DNA of 64,000 nt from Planctomycetaceae bacterium. GTDB taxonomy: Bacteria > Planctomycetota > Planctomycetia > Planctomycetales > Planctomycetaceae. The position numbers were made by a program, and so were the translations under genes. Below are positions 16,593 to 31,422 of the stretch, one piece after another. The notes under the pieces are model-generated. The model ran no database searches. It was not told where the DNA came from and saw nothing but the letters and a program-made list of their open reading frames with translations. The stretch is taken from the NCBI GenBank assembly GCA_021732785.1, contig JAKFUG010000012.1:248001-312000 (forward strand). The letters are read 5' to 3'. Every line of letters starts with the position of its first letter. Position 1 is the first letter of the stretch.

Positions 16593-17297
16593 ATGGCCAA
16601 GCATTCGAAGCGAGTTCGGCATCTTCTGGAGCAGACCAGTTCCGTCGGCACGGTTTCCGTGGACGGCGCGGTCAAACTCCTTAAGTCGCTGGAGGCATCG
16701 CTGCCGGCGACCATCAAGAAATGCAAGTTCGACCAGACCGTGACGCTGGCGATTCGCCTCGGTGTTGATCCGAAGCAGGCCGATCAGCGCGTTCGCGGTT
16801 CGGTCGTGCTGCCGCATGGGATCGGTAAGGATAAGCGGGTTCTGGTCTTCTGTCAGGGTGATAATGTCGCCGTGGCGACGGCCGCCGGTGCCGATTTTGT
16901 TGGCGGCAAAGAGCTTGCCGACAAGATCAAGGCTGGTTGGACCGATTTCGATGTCGCGATTGCGACGCCGGACATGATGGGTGTGGTCGGCCCTCTCGGT
17001 CGCGTGCTCGGTCCCCGTGGTTTGATGCCGTCGCCGCGTGCGGGCACGGTCACGCAGGACGTCGCGAATGCGGTGAAAGAATACAAGGCCGGTAAGGTTG
17101 AGTTTCGTTGCGACGATGGTGCCAATGTCCATTGCGTCGTCGGCCGCTTGTCGTTCGATGAAACGAAGCTTTCGGAAAACATCGAGGCCCTGTTGAAGTA
17201 TCTGCGCGGCTTGAAGCCGAATACGTCCAAGGGTCAATATATTCGCAACGTCTGTCTGACGGCGACGATGTCGCCGGGGATTTCCGTTGCGGTCTAG
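16593..17297 (+). CDS. rplA: 50S ribosomal protein L1
   Basis: The 234-residue protein of normal length begins [14 protein letters not shown] and includes the L1 signature around [18 protein letters not shown]1 forms the mobile stalk near the E site and in many bacteria represses its own operon. The start at 16593 is 62 bases after rplK. Confidence 0.97.
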   Translation: MAKHSKRVRHLLEQTSSVGTVSVDGAVKLLKSLEASLPATIKKCKFDQTVTLAIRLGVDPKQADQRVRGSVVLPHGIGKDKRVLVFCQGDNVAVATAAGADFVGGKELADKIKAGWTDFDVAIATPDMMGVVGPLGRVLGPRGLMPSPRAGTVTQDVANAVKEYKAGKVEFRCDDGANVHCVVGRLSFDETKLSENIEALLKYLRGLKPNTSKGQYIRNVCLTATMSPGISVAV

Positions 17298-17365
17298 TGC
17301 GTGTGGACTGGTTCGAGTGGTCCGCACTTTCTGAAGAATCGTCGCGATTCACGACTGGGTGAGTG

Positions 17366-17896
17366 ATGAGCAAAGTTGTTAAGCAAATGATGATCGCCGA
17401 CCTGCAGGCCGCCTTGGGCGACTGCCGGGAAGTGCTGATTGTCGATGTCTCCAAGCTGAGTGCGGTGGCTACCAATAAGTGGCGTCTCGATCTGCACAAG
17501 AAGCGGATTCGCGTGATGGGCGTCAAGAACGCTGTCGCGGGGAAGGCGCTGTCGGACATCGGCCTGAGCGGCGTCCGCGATGTGCTTTCGGGTCCCTCGG
17601 CGATTGTCTGGGGCGGCGAAGACATTGTCGCTCTCGCCAAAGAGATTACGCACTCGGTTGACACCATCAAGGAGTTGGCTCTGAAAGGTGGGGCCATCGG
17701 GGGGACGTCGCTGGACACGGCCCAGGTCGTCAGCCTGAGCAAGAGTCCGGGTCGCAAGGAATTGTTGTCGCAGGTGGCGGGCTGTCTGCTCGGACCTGGA
17801 TCGCAAATTGCCGGTGCTGTTCGTGGACCGGGCGGGAAGCTGGCTGGGGCGATCAAGTCGCTCGCCGACAAGGCCGACGCAGCGACGGCAGGTTGA
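17366..17896 (+). CDS. rplJ: 50S ribosomal protein L10
   Basis: The 176-residue protein (MSKVVKQMMIADLQAAL) has the L10 N-terminal RNA-binding domain and the C-terminal helix (AGAIKSLADKADAATAG) that binds L7/L12 dimers. The leader between rplA and rplJ is only 68 bases, so a long L10-binding leader as in E. coli is unlikely. Confidence 0.94.
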   Translation: MSKVVKQMMIADLQAALGDCREVLIVDVSKLSAVATNKWRLDLHKKRIRVMGVKNAVAGKALSDIGLSGVRDVLSGPSAIVWGGEDIVALAKEITHSVDTIKELALKGGAIGGTSLDTAQVVSLSKSPGRKELLSQVAGCLLGPGSQIAGAVRGPGGKLAGAIKSLADKADAATAG

Positions 17897-18048
17897 TTCA
17901 GTCGGCGACCCGTAGGTTGCCGCGGGAAGGCTCGTCGCTGATGAGTCTGTTGGTGATGGGAAATGTGTTGGACGGGTCGCGAGGCGCGAACTGTCGGGTG
18001 GTTTCGAAGCTCTAGAGATTGATTTCGGTTACGAAAGGATCGGGACAA

Positions 18049-18444
18049 ATGGCGGATTTCGACGCCTCGATTACAGAACTGGGCGATAAGATCGCGAACC
18101 TCACGCTGCTCCAGGCCAAGTCGCTCGTCGACTACCTGAAGGAAACCCACGGTATCGAACCGGCCGCAGGGGCTGCGGTAATGATGGGTGGCGGCGGTGG
18201 TGCGGCTGCTCCGGCAGCGGTGGTGGAAGAGAAGACGGAATTCGACGTCGTTCTCACCGGCTTCGGCGAGAACAAGATCGCCGTCATCAAGGTGGTTCGC
18301 GGCGTGACCGGTCTCGGCCTCAAGGAAGCCAAGGACCTGGTGGAAGGGGTGCCCAAGCCTCTCAAGACCGGTTTGTTGAAGGAAGACGCGGCGAAACTGA
18401 AAGCGGAAGTCGAAGCCGCCGGTGGTCAAGCCGAGGTCAAGTAG
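18049..18444 (+). CDS. rplL: 50S ribosomal protein L7/L12
   Basis: The 131-residue protein has an N-terminal dimerisation domain, an Ala/Gly hinge ([19 protein letters not shown]) and the C-terminal factor-binding domain ([20 protein letters not shown] ... [15 protein letters not shown]). The ATG at 18049 is used; the frame is open 10 codons upstream. Confidence 0.97.
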   Translation: MADFDASITELGDKIANLTLLQAKSLVDYLKETHGIEPAAGAAVMMGGGGGAAAPAAVVEEKTEFDVVLTGFGENKIAVIKVVRGVTGLGLKEAKDLVEGVPKPLKTGLLKEDAAKLKAEVEAAGGQAEVK

Positions 18445-18452
18445 TCAAGCTC

Positions 18453-18480
18453 AATTCGGTCTTCATGGGGCCGAATTTTT
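18453..18480 (+). terminator. Hairpin with T-run after rplL
   Basis: AATTCGG (18453-18459) pairs with CCGAATT (18471-18477), followed by TTT. The stem is short, so it is probably an attenuator that reduces transcription into rpoBC. Confidence 0.55.
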
Positions 18481-18929
18481 GGTGACTCGTTTGACGGCGT
18501 GGTTCGAGCGGTTTAGTCTACTTGAAGATTCCAACAACGCATGGCCCGGAGGGAGCCCGTCCCTTCGGGCTTGCGTTCGTTGTCCTTCACGCTGTGGAGA
18601 TTTGCGGTGAAGCTTCGGCACCGCCTTTCGGGAATGCGGCAGGATGTCGCGCCCAACGCTCGTTCTGTCAGACACTCTCGCGATGTGGGTCGGTCCTGTG
18701 CCAGGGATGGGCAGGGGTTCGGCTTGGCAGCCCGCTCGAACGGGGCGAATTTCGTGCCCGATCGGGGACGGTTCACTCGTGTGAATGGGGTTGCGTATCG
18801 ATGGGATCGAACTTGACAGAGCTTGCTCCGTGACCGGCTCACCTGCTCCGGTCCGGTTTCGTCTTCGCTGCGTGACGTTCGGAGTCCCGCAGCCGCCCGA
18901 CATCACAGAATTTCGAGGGACCGCCTCGC
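18481..18929. other. Gap between rplL and rpoB
   Basis: About 450 bases with no convincing gene. It contains a small hairpin (AGCCCG at 18554 with CGGGCT at 18566) and a TTGACA at 18813 without a clear -10 element. A 91-codon frame (18541-18816) looks spurious. The length suggests regulation or RNA processing between ribosomal stalk proteins and RNA polymerase. Confidence 0.5.
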
Positions 18930-21900
18930 ATGCCTATTCCCGCCATTCGTACGATTCCTGCTGATGAAGAGCGAAATTTTGGTTCACTGTCTTCTGAATT
19001 CCCCATTTCCGATCTGACCGTCATCCAGACCGAAGCGTACTATCGCTTCCTGCAACTGGAGCGGGATGCCCGCGAGCGGAAGGACGAAGGTCTCGAAGCG
19101 ATCCTTCGGGAAATCTTCCCGATCGAAAGCTACGACCAGCGCTACCGGTTGGAGTACGTTAAGTACGAGCTCGGCAAGCCGCGTTACACCCCGCTGGAAT
19201 GTCGCCAACTGCGATTGACGTACGGTCGGCCGTTCCGCGTCTGGCTGCGCCTGATCAAGGAGCAGCCGAGCGAAGAGGAAGTCTACCTCGGCGACATGCC
19301 CATCATGCTCGGCGGTGGTGAATTCATCATCAACGGGGCCGAGCGCGTCGTCGTCAGCCAGTTGCACCGTTCTCCCGGTGTCGATTTCGTCGAAGCGGCG
19401 GAACCGGGCGAGCGCAAGAGCTTTTCCTGCCGTGTGATTCCCGAACGCGGGAGCTGGATCGAAGTCAACATCACGAAGCGCGAAACGCTCGGGGTGCGGA
19501 TCGATCAGAGCGGTAAGTTCTCGGCCATGACGTTCCTCCGCGCGATGGCACCGGAGTACGGTTCCACGGCCGGTCTGATTCGTCTGTTCTACAAAACGGC
19601 CGCCGCGAAGGCCAATAAAGATGACGCCGCCGAAGCTCTCATCGGCAAGACGTCAGTGGAAGACGTGATCTACCCCGTCGGTCACGAGAAGTGCGGCGAA
19701 ATTATCGTCGAAGCCGGCCACGGGATCACCAAGGCCGCTGCGGACGAAATCCGCGAGTCGACGCTGAAGACGATCGAGATCATCGAGAAGGTGGATGACC
19801 GTCTGTGTCTCGACAGCATCCTCGAAGATCCCACGGCGAGCTACGAAGACGCCCTGTTGCGGATCTATCAACGGCTGCGCCCCGGCAACCCGCCGCAGTT
19901 GGAAAAAGCCCTTGATCTGTTCAAGGAAAAATTCTTCGACGTCAACCGCTACCGTCTCGGCCGCGTCGGTCGCTTCCGCATCAACCGGAAGTTCGACCAG
20001 GACGTGCCCGATTCGGAAATGACGCTCCGGCCGGAAGACATCGTCAACTCGATCCGCTACCTGATGAAGTTGCGGACCGGTGAAGCGACCGCAAACATCG
20101 ACGACATCGACAACCTCGGTAACCGTCGTCTGCGAACCATCGACGAGCTCGCAGCGGAAGAAATCCGCAAGGGCTTCCTGAAACTCCGCCGGACCGTGCA
20201 AGAGCGGATGAGCTTGAAGGATGTCGAAGAAATGTCCCCGCGGACGCTCATCAATCCGAAGAGCGTCTCGGCGGCAATTGAGTACTTCTTTGGTCGTGGG
20301 GAGTTGTCGCAGGTCGTCGACCAGACGAATCCGCTGGCGACGCTCACCCACGAGCGTCGGCTCAGTGCTCTCGGACCTGGGGGCTTGAACCGCAAGCGCG
20401 CGGGCTTCGAAGTCCGCGACGTGCATATCTCGCACTACGGCCGCATCTGTCCGATTGAAACGCCTGAAGGCACGAACATCGGTTTGATTTCGAGTCTCAG
20501 CATTTTCTCGAAGGTCGACGATTACGGCTTCCTCACGACGCCGTACCGCACGGTGGTGAACCGTGTCGTGACCCCGGAAATCGCCTGGCTGCGGGCCGAC
20601 GAAGAATCGCGGGTTTACATCTCGCCCGCCGACACGCCGGTGACGAATGGCAAGGTCGCCGAAGACCGCGTGATGGCGCGTTACTCCAACGACGTGGTGT
20701 GGGTCGCCGGGACCGAAGTCCAATACCTCGACGTGGCTCCCTGCCAGATGGTCGGGGTGTCGGCGGGTTTGATTCCGTTTCTCGAGCACGACGATGCCAA
20801 CCGGGCCCTCATGGGTTCGAACATGCAGCGTCAGGGCGTGCCTCTGTTGATCACGGAAGCGCCGCTGGTCGGCACCGGCCTCGAACGCGCCGTCGCGGAA
20901 AGCTCGGGAATGGTGTTCCGGGCCGAGAAGTCCGGCAAGATCACCTCCGTGGATGCCAACCACATTGAGATCGATGGCAAGCGGACCGAGCTCCGCAAGT
21001 ATATGGGCCTCAACGAGCGGACCTGCCTCAACCAGAAGCCGCTCGTGAAGGTCGGCCAGAAGGTCAAGAAAGGCGAAATCCTCGTCAACACCGCGGCGAC
21101 GTCGAACGGCGAACTCGCCCTCGGCCGCAACGTGCTGGTGGCGTTCATGTCGTTTGAAGGTTTTAACTTCGAAGACGCGATCATTCTTTCCGAACGCCTT
21201 GTGAAAGAAGATGTCTACACGTCGATCCATATCGACGAATTCGATGTCGAAGTCCGCGAAACGAAGCTCGGCCGCGAAGAGTTCACCCGCGATATCCCGA
21301 ACGTCAGCGAGAAGGCCCTCCGCCATCTCGATGAAGACGGGATCGTCCAGATCGGCACTCGTGTCGAGCCGGGCGACATCCTCGTCGGCAAGGTCTCGCC
21401 GAAAGCGAAGACGGAACTGACGCCGGAAGAAAAATTGCTGCATGCGATCTTCGGTCGGGCCGGCGAAGACGTGAAAAACGAATCGCTGGAAGTTCCGTCC
21501 GGTGTCGAAGGGATCGTCATTCACACCGAGAAATTCTCGCGGCGGATGAGCCTTTCGGAAACCGATCGCAAGAAGTTTGAAGCCGAGCTCAAGAAGGTCG
21601 AAGACAGCGGGGCGGAAGCCATCGCCAAGGCGTTCAAAGAGTTTCTGAAAGAATACGAAGCCGCAGCCGGTGCCAAGGTCAAGGATGATGACGGTCGGGA
21701 TCTAAAGAATACCGACGAGAAGTTCCTCGCCGCTTTTGCCGAGAAGTTCCTGAGTTACTTCGAAGGGCTCGACCTGAAGAGCCCGCAGAAGAAAGCCGAC
21801 TGCAAGAAGGTCATCAAGGAACATTGGCCGGCCGTGGAAGACGCCATCGATGCCCGTGACCGTTTGGTCAACACGATGAAGCGCGGGGACGAACTTCCCA

Positions 21901-22643
21901 GCGGCGTGTTGCAGATGGTCAAGGTTTATGTCGCCCAGAAGCGACAAATCTCGGTCGGCGACAAGATGGCCGGTCGCCACGGGAACAAGGGGGTGATCTC
22001 GAAGGTTCTGCCGGAAGAGGACATGCCGTTCCTCGCCGATGGAACCCCGGTTGACATCATTCTCAATCCGCTGGGCGTGCCGAGCCGTATGAACGTCGGT
22101 CAGATTCTGGAGACCCACCTCGGCTGGGCGTGCTCGAAACTCGGTATCCGTGCCAAGTGCCCGGTGTTCGATGGTCCGGCTGAAGAGTTGATTCGCGATC
22201 TGCTCGTCCAGGCCGGTCTTCCCGAAGACGGCAAGGCGCAACTGTACGATGGTCGCACCGGCGATGCCTTCGAGCAGAAGACGACCGTCGGGTACATTTA
22301 CATGCTCAAGCTGCACCACCTCGTCGAAGACAAGGTGCATGCCCGGGCGACCGGACCGTACTCGCTCATTACGCAGCAACCCCTGGGGGGCAAGGCCCGC
22401 TTTGGTGGTCAGCGGTTCGGGGAAATGGAAGTGTGGGCGCTGGAAGCGTACGGTGCCGCATACATTCTCCAGGAACTGCTCACCGTGAAGAGCGACGACG
22501 TGGAAGGCCGCACGAAGATTTACGAGTCCATGGTCAAGGGTGAGAACACACTCGAAGCCGGCACCCCGGCCAGCTTCGAAGTGCTCTGCAACGAAATCCG
22601 CGGCCTGTGTCTCAACATCCAGTTGGAGAAAGCAGCGACATAA
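18930..22643 (+). CDS. rpoB: RNA polymerase beta subunit
   Basis: The 1237-residue protein carries the beta-subunit landmarks: RSPGVDF in the N-terminal lobe, the rifampicin pocket region around [20 protein letters not shown] and [19 protein letters not shown], the active-site [15 protein letters not shown] and the C-terminal [21 protein letters not shown] charged lysine/glutamate-rich segment at about 880-960 separates the last blocks. The ATG at 18930 is well placed before [12 protein letters not shown]. It is followed 90 bases later by rpoC. Confidence 0.98.
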   Translation: MPIPAIRTIPADEERNFGSLSSEFPISDLTVIQTEAYYRFLQLERDARERKDEGLEAILREIFPIESYDQRYRLEYVKYELGKPRYTPLECRQLRLTYGRPFRVWLRLIKEQPSEEEVYLGDMPIMLGGGEFIINGAERVVVSQLHRSPGVDFVEAAEPGERKSFSCRVIPERGSWIEVNITKRETLGVRIDQSGKFSAMTFLRAMAPEYGSTAGLIRLFYKTAAAKANKDDAAEALIGKTSVEDVIYPVGHEKCGEIIVEAGHGITKAAADEIRESTLKTIEIIEKVDDRLCLDSILEDPTASYEDALLRIYQRLRPGNPPQLEKALDLFKEKFFDVNRYRLGRVGRFRINRKFDQDVPDSEMTLRPEDIVNSIRYLMKLRTGEATANIDDIDNLGNRRLRTIDELAAEEIRKGFLKLRRTVQERMSLKDVEEMSPRTLINPKSVSAAIEYFFGRGELSQVVDQTNPLATLTHERRLSALGPGGLNRKRAGFEVRDVHISHYGRICPIETPEGTNIGLISSLSIFSKVDDYGFLTTPYRTVVNRVVTPEIAWLRADEESRVYISPADTPVTNGKVAEDRVMARYSNDVVWVAGTEVQYLDVAPCQMVGVSAGLIPFLEHDDANRALMGSNMQRQGVPLLITEAPLVGTGLERAVAESSGMVFRAEKSGKITSVDANHIEIDGKRTELRKYMGLNERTCLNQKPLVKVGQKVKKGEILVNTAATSNGELALGRNVLVAFMSFEGFNFEDAIILSERLVKEDVYTSIHIDEFDVEVRETKLGREEFTRDIPNVSEKALRHLDEDGIVQIGTRVEPGDILVGKVSPKAKTELTPEEKLLHAIFGRAGEDVKNESLEVPSGVEGIVIHTEKFSRRMSLSETDRKKFEAELKKVEDSGAEAIAKAFKEFLKEYEAAAGAKVKDDDGRDLKNTDEKFLAAFAEKFLSYFEGLDLKSPQKKADCKKVIKEHWPAVEDAIDARDRLVNTMKRGDELPSGVLQMVKVYVAQKRQISVGDKMAGRHGNKGVISKVLPEEDMPFLADGTPVDIILNPLGVPSRMNVGQILETHLGWACSKLGIRAKCPVFDGPAEELIRDLLVQAGLPEDGKAQLYDGRTGDAFEQKTTVGYIYMLKLHHLVEDKVHARATGPYSLITQQPLGGKARFGGQRFGEMEVWALEAYGAAYILQELLTVKSDDVEGRTKIYESMVKGENTLEAGTPASFEVLCNEIRGLCLNIQLEKAAT

Positions 22644-22733
22644 TTCGGGCCGGCGACCGCGGAGTCGGTCGCCGTGCTGTTTTTGTTCCGTTGTGTTTCT
22701 CTGTCTCGATCCCATTAATCAGGAGCGTCCGCC

Positions 22734-27023
<4,290 letters not shown>

Positions 27024-27075
27024 TGCCGGGAAACGCCCTTGCCAGATCCTTGTGATTCCTGGCAGGGAGTTACCC

Positions 27076-27104
27076 TTGAAGTTGTCGCAGTCCTCCCGTA
27101 AACT
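27076..27104 (+). promoter_or_regulatory. Candidate promoter of the str cluster
   Basis: TTGAAG (27076-27081) and TAAACT (27099-27104) are separated by exactly 17 bases, about 150 bases before rpsL. Confidence 0.45.
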
Positions 27105-27254
27105 GCCGGGTTCTCGTTCCCGGCTGGGGCTCGACGACGAACCTGACCGATGCGGCGGTTTTGCGACCACCGTTTTTTTGCCACAGTGAACATCTGCTTG
27201 AAATGGGCTCGATTCGAGTCTGACTTTCGGGCCATTCGATCTGGGTTTTGACGT

Positions 27255-27626
27255 ATGCCGACGATCAACCAACTGATTCGCAAGCCTCGCGTGGTTCAGC
27301 CCTCGCGGACGAAGTCGCCCGTGCTGGAAGGCTGCCCGCAAAAGCGCGGCGTGTGCCTGTTGGTGAAGACCGTCACCCCGAAGAAGCCGAACTCGGCCCT
27401 CCGAAAAGTGGCCCGCGTGCGGTTGTCGAACGGCAAGGAAGTCACCGCGTACATCCCCGGTGAAGGCCACAACCTGCAGGAACACTCGATCGTGCTCATC
27501 CGCGGCGGCCGCGTTCGCGACTTGCCCGGTGTGCGCTACAAAATCATCCGTGGCGTGCTCGACTGCCTCGGCGTCGCCAAGCGGAAGCAGGCCCGCAGCC
27601 GTTACGGTGCCAAGCGGCCGAAATAA
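27255..27626 (+). CDS. rpsL: 30S ribosomal protein S12
   Basis: The 123-residue protein has the decoding-centre motif [11 protein letters not shown] and [17 protein letters not shown]. The lysines whose change gives streptomycin resistance elsewhere are present, so this is the sensitive form. First gene of the str cluster. Confidence 0.98.
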   Translation: MPTINQLIRKPRVVQPSRTKSPVLEGCPQKRGVCLLVKTVTPKKPNSALRKVARVRLSNGKEVTAYIPGEGHNLQEHSIVLIRGGRVRDLPGVRYKIIRGVLDCLGVAKRKQARSRYGAKRPK

Positions 27627-27710
27627 CCCGCGGCCAATCGCGGTTTTGAACAGACAATCTCTCAATCACACATTGTCGGCAGGAATGCCGAGTTTCGCAG
27701 GATCGATGGT

Positions 27711-28184
27711 ATGGCCGAACGTATGACGGCGAGTAAAGAACAGTTGAAGCCGGATCCGCGCTACAATTCGCGCCTGGTCTCGAAGTTCGTGAACTGTTTG
27801 ATGCACGATGGCAAGAAGGCCACGGCGCAGATGGTGTTTTACCGCGCCATGGAAATGATCCAGGAGAAGATTCCCGAGCGGAACGCTTTGGAAATCTTCG
27901 ATGCAGCCGTCGAGAACTGCAAGCCGTCGGTGGAAGTGAAGTCCCGCCGCGTCGGTGGTGCCAACTATCAGGTGCCGGTGCCGGTGCGTGAAAAGCGGCA
28001 ACTCACGCTGTCCATCCGCTGGCTCCTCGCTGCGTGTCGTGGCAAGAAGGGCCGCCCGATGGATCGCAAGCTCGCCGATGAATTCATGGCCGCGTTCCGT
28101 CGTGAAGGGACCGCCATCACGACCCGTGAAAACGTCCACCGTATGGCCGACGCCAACAAGGCGTTCGCCCACTTCGCGTGGTAA
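27711..28184 (+). CDS. rpsG: 30S ribosomal protein S7
   Basis: The 157-residue protein ([20 protein letters not shown]) carries [31 protein letters not shown] and the helical C-terminal half ending [10 protein letters not shown]7 nucleates the 30S head. In many bacteria it represses the str operon. Confidence 0.97.
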   Translation: MAERMTASKEQLKPDPRYNSRLVSKFVNCLMHDGKKATAQMVFYRAMEMIQEKIPERNALEIFDAAVENCKPSVEVKSRRVGGANYQVPVPVREKRQLTLSIRWLLAACRGKKGRPMDRKLADEFMAAFRREGTAITTRENVHRMADANKAFAHFAW

Positions 28185-28232
28185 GAGATAGTCGCAGCGG
28201 GATCGCCCGGCGGCTTACGTGAATCATTGCAG

Positions 28233-28266
28233 CGGCGTGAGTCCTTGGGCTCACGCCGTTTTTGTT
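28233..28266 (+). terminator. Terminator after rpsG
   Basis: CGGCGTGAG (28233-28241) pairs exactly with CTCACGCCG (28250-28258), followed by TTTTTGTTTT. It separates rpsG from fusA, so fusA needs its own promoter or read-through. Confidence 0.88.
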
Positions 28267-28274
28267 TTGAGGAT

Positions 28275-28646
28275 GTCAGTGGTCCGTGGTCATTGCTGAA
28301 AATGAGTGGAACTGTAGATGCTACGACAATTGCCAACATATCTCTTGAGGCCCAACGGGCCGGACATTCCAATAGCCAGGGCCAGCGGCCCTGCAAGGCG
28401 GTCGTCAAAATGAGTCCGAGGCCTGAAGGGCCGACCATTCGTTGTTCTCGCAAATGGTCGGCCCTTCAGGCCTCTCGGAATACACGTAATCTCCCCAGGG
28501 CCGTTGGCCCTGGCTATTAGAACGGACGGCCCGTTGGGCCTGAGAATTAGGATGGCATTCGCGAGCAAAGTTCATGCTGACTCTCGGTAGTCAGTAAACC
28601 GACACTGTTGATGCCACTAACAACTGACCACGGACAACTGACAATG
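28275..28646. repeat. Triple nested inverted repeat between rpsG and fusA
   Basis: Three inverted pairs lie inside each other. The outermost is at about 28275-28295 and 28621-28646 (sharing GTCCGTGGTCA with its complement). The middle one is at about 28347-28393 and 28496-28541 (GGCCCAACGGGCC and CAGGGCCAGCGGCCCTG-type palindromes). The innermost, at 28418-28438 and 28454-28474, has 21-bp perfect arms containing GGCCTGAAGGGCCGACC. The right outer arm overlaps the fusA initiation codon. Confidence 0.8.
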
Positions 28647-30722
28647 GCTCGCTCCATCAACCACATCCGCAACATTGGCATCGTCGCGCACATTGATGCG
28701 GGCAAGACGACAACCACCGAGCGGATCCTCTTCTACACCGGCGAAACGCATCGCATGGGCGATGTCGACTCCGGCACCACGGTCACCGACTTCGACCCCG
28801 AAGAAGCCAAGCGCGGCATCACCATCTACTCGGCGGCGGTCAGTTGCCAGTGGAAAGAGTACGCGATCAACATCATCGACACGCCCGGCCACGTCGATTT
28901 CACCGCGGAAGTCGAACGGAGCCTGCGCGTGCTCGACGGCGCGGTGGTGATCTTCAGCGCCGTAGAAGGTGTGGAAGCCCAGAGCGAAACCGTATGGCGG
29001 CAAGCCGACCGGTATCACGTCCCGCGGATGTGCTTCATCAACAAGATGGACCGCATCGGTGCCAGTTTTGAGCGGACCTTCGGCCAGATCGAGAATCGTT
29101 TGCGGGCCCACCCGATCGCGCTGCAATTGCCCATCGGTGCCGGTCCCGCCGATCGCCCCGGCGGCTTTCAGGGAATCATCGATCTCGTCGAAAAGAAAGC
29201 CTTGTACTTCAATAGGGAGCGCCAGGGGCAGGACATCGACGTGCGGGAGATTCCCGATGAGGAGTTGGACCGCGTGGAAGAATGGCGCGGCAAGCTCATC
29301 GAAGCGGTCGCCATGCTCGACGAAAAGGCGTTCGCCTGCTACGACGAAACTGGCGATATCCCGCCCGAAGACATCCGCCGGGCACTGCGGCAAGCCACGA
29401 TTCAATCGCAAATTCAGCCGCTGTTTTGCGGAGCCTCGCTGAGTTATGTCGGCGTGCAGCCGGTGCTCGATGGCGTCATCAGCTTTCTCCCCTCGCCAGT
29501 CGAAGTCCCCGCGGTTACCGGCAAGAATCCGAACCCGAAGAAAGAAGCCGTCGAGACCCGCCAGCCGTCGTCGGACGAACCCGTCTGTGGCCTCGTCTTT
29601 AAAGTGCAAGCCAGTCAGCATGCCGAACTGTGCTTCGTCCGGATTTACTCCGGCGTACTGAAGAGCCGGTCGCGCTTGCTCAATCCGCGCACCGGCGAGA
29701 AGGAACTCATCAGCCAGTTGTGGAAGATTCAGGCGAGCAGCAAGGCGCAACTCGAACAAGCCGAGGCGGGAGATATCGTCGGCGTGGTCGGGCCGAAGGA
29801 CTCCGTCACCGGCGACACACTGTGCGATCAGCACCATCCGATTCTGCTGGAAGCGATTCGTTTCCCCGAGACCGTGATCTCGATGGCCGTGGAACCCGAT
29901 TCCAGTGCCGAGCGGAAAAAGCTCGAGGAAACGCTGCGAATCATGGCCAAGCAGGACCCCACGTTCCTGGCGAAGATCAGCGAAGAGACCGGGCAGACCA
30001 TCATCAGCGGTATGGGCGAGTTGCACCTCGAAATCATCCGCAACCGCATGGAGCGCGATTTCGGGTTGAAGGTCCGCGTTCACAAGCCGCGGGTCACTTA
30101 TCGGGAAACCATTCAGAGCTCGGTCGATCAGGAAAGCGTCTTTGAACGTCAGGCCGGAACCGCCTCGCTGTATGCCGGGCTAAAAATTCGCCTGGAGCCG
30201 TTCGAAAGTGAGCTTCCCTATGTCGTGACGAGCAAGCTGAAGCCCGGCACCATTTCGTCGGACTGGGAAAAAACGATCCTGCAGACGCTGGCCGACCAGG
30301 CCCGGGGCAGCGGTATGGTCGGCCATCCCCTCACGCACCTGCGGGTGACGCTGCTCGATGTTCGTTCGCGGGAAGGCGAAACCAATGATGTGGCGCTTGC
30401 CGCGGCGTCGGCAAAAGTTTTCAACGATGCGCTCAACGCCGCCGGAACGGTGTTGCTCGAACCGATCATGAAGCTCGAAGTCGTGACTCCGGACAATTTC
30501 CTGGGGAATGTGACCGCCGATTTGAACTCCCGGCGGGCAATTATCGTGAACAACGAACGGCGAAATGATCTGGTCGTGCTCGAGGCACATGCCCCGCTGG
30601 CGGAAATGTTTGGCTATTCCACCCAGATTCGCAGTTTGTCGCAGGGGAGGGCATCCTATTCGATGGAACCATTGCGGTATGATGTGGCTCCTCCCTCGGT
30701 GTTGAAGGCGATGCTGGGGTAG
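28644..30722 (+). CDS. fusA: Elongation factor G (spd-type)
   Basis: EF-G drives translocation of tRNA and mRNA. The ATG at 28644 gives 692 residues (MARSINHIRNIGIVAHIDAG). GTPase motifs are AHIDAGKTTTT, RGITIYSAA, DTPGHVDF and NKMD. Domain IV and V blocks are present (GMGELHLEI, LNSRRAIIVNNERR, MFGYSTQIRSLSQGR). Around switch I it reads TVTDFDPEEAKRGITI rather than the canonical DWMEQEQERGITI, which I associate with the spd EF-G subfamilies described in planctomycetes, spirochaetes and delta-proteobacteria. There is no clear Shine-Dalgarno sequence: the bases before the ATG belong to an inverted repeat. Confidence 0.95.
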   Translation: MARSINHIRNIGIVAHIDAGKTTTTERILFYTGETHRMGDVDSGTTVTDFDPEEAKRGITIYSAAVSCQWKEYAINIIDTPGHVDFTAEVERSLRVLDGAVVIFSAVEGVEAQSETVWRQADRYHVPRMCFINKMDRIGASFERTFGQIENRLRAHPIALQLPIGAGPADRPGGFQGIIDLVEKKALYFNRERQGQDIDVREIPDEELDRVEEWRGKLIEAVAMLDEKAFACYDETGDIPPEDIRRALRQATIQSQIQPLFCGASLSYVGVQPVLDGVISFLPSPVEVPAVTGKNPNPKKEAVETRQPSSDEPVCGLVFKVQASQHAELCFVRIYSGVLKSRSRLLNPRTGEKELISQLWKIQASSKAQLEQAEAGDIVGVVGPKDSVTGDTLCDQHHPILLEAIRFPETVISMAVEPDSSAERKKLEETLRIMAKQDPTFLAKISEETGQTIISGMGELHLEIIRNRMERDFGLKVRVHKPRVTYRETIQSSVDQESVFERQAGTASLYAGLKIRLEPFESELPYVVTSKLKPGTISSDWEKTILQTLADQARGSGMVGHPLTHLRVTLLDVRSREGETNDVALAAASAKVFNDALNAAGTVLLEPIMKLEVVTPDNFLGNVTADLNSRRAIIVNNERRNDLVVLEAHAPLAEMFGYSTQIRSLSQGRASYSMEPLRYDVAPPSVLKAMLG

Positions 30723-30833
30723 TTTGGGTCGATTTCAATGGGCGTCGCGACAATCGGCGATCGGCATCGGGTCCAAAAAGGATCGCAGGAAAGAGTGACT
30801 CGCAAAGAATTCTGCGATTCGAATGGCGAATGA

Positions 30834-30863
30834 TTGACAAACAAGGCCTTCGACAATTACCAT
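30834..30863 (+). promoter_or_regulatory. Promoter of the S10 superoperon
   Basis: A perfect TTGACA (30834-30839) and TACCAT (30858-30863) have an 18-base spacer. It lies about 80 bases before rpsJ in a 219-base gap after fusA. Confidence 0.55.
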
Positions 30864-30941
30864 CTTCGATTCCCCGCGGCTTGGTCCGTTCGGGGACAGC
30901 GGGCGAGATCGACGTAACGTTTTGGCTGAAGGACAGTTCGA

Positions 30942-31268
30942 GTGGCAGGGAATCGTCAGGAACGAATTCGCATCCGGATGGAGGCCTACGACCATTCCGT
31001 CCTGGATACCTCCGCGACGGAAATCGTCGATACGGCGAAGCGGACGGGTGCGATTGTTCACGGGCCGATCCCGTTGCCGACGCGGATCGAACGCTATACG
31101 GTGCTTCGCAGCCCGCATATCGATAAGTCCTCGCGGGAACAGTTCGAAATTCGCACGCACAAGCGGGTGATTGATATTATTCAGCCGACCGGCAAGACGA
31201 TCGATGCGCTCAATAAGTTGAGCCTGCCGGCAGGGGTGGATGTGAAGATTCGGGCCTCGGCTGGCTGA
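30942..31268 (+). CDS. rpsJ: 30S ribosomal protein S10
   Basis: The 108-residue protein uses a GTG start ([18 protein letters not shown]) with AAGGA about 8 bases upstream. It contains the S10 blocks [19 protein letters not shown] and [16 protein letters not shown]10 also contacts NusG/NusB in transcription. It opens the ribosomal superoperon. Confidence 0.96.
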   Translation: MAGNRQERIRIRMEAYDHSVLDTSATEIVDTAKRTGAIVHGPIPLPTRIERYTVLRSPHIDKSSREQFEIRTHKRVIDIIQPTGKTIDALNKLSLPAGVDVKIRASAG

Positions 31269-31422
31269 TCGGCTGATACGAGGTTCCATGGATCGTCGGC
31301 GGTCAACGCTGGCGTATCGGGCAGGCCCTGCACCGGATGTGCTGTGGGTCCGTCTGGCCGCAATTCTATTGCGGGACAGGTGTGTTTTGGGTTTTGGGTC
31401 GCGTTGTCGGTTGGGTGTTGAT

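Noticed and set aside
18541-18816. A small coding frame (91 codons) in the rplL-rpoB gap
   Set aside because: Arg/Ser-rich, low-complexity translation, no ribosome-binding site, no recognisable homologue pattern.
19653-21524. A 623-codon open frame on the minus strand opposite rpoB
   Set aside because: It mirrors the high-GC third-position bias of rpoB. Its translation has no recognisable domains and is rich in Arg/His/Gly runs. A shadow of the real gene.
28347-28541. Possible CRISPR array from repeated palindromes
   Set aside because: The copies are inverted, not direct, with no regular spacers and no cas genes nearby.
28608-28643. An extended N-terminus for EF-G
   Set aside because: These 12 codons are a translation of the repeat arm; EF-G homologues start at the MARSINHIRN position.
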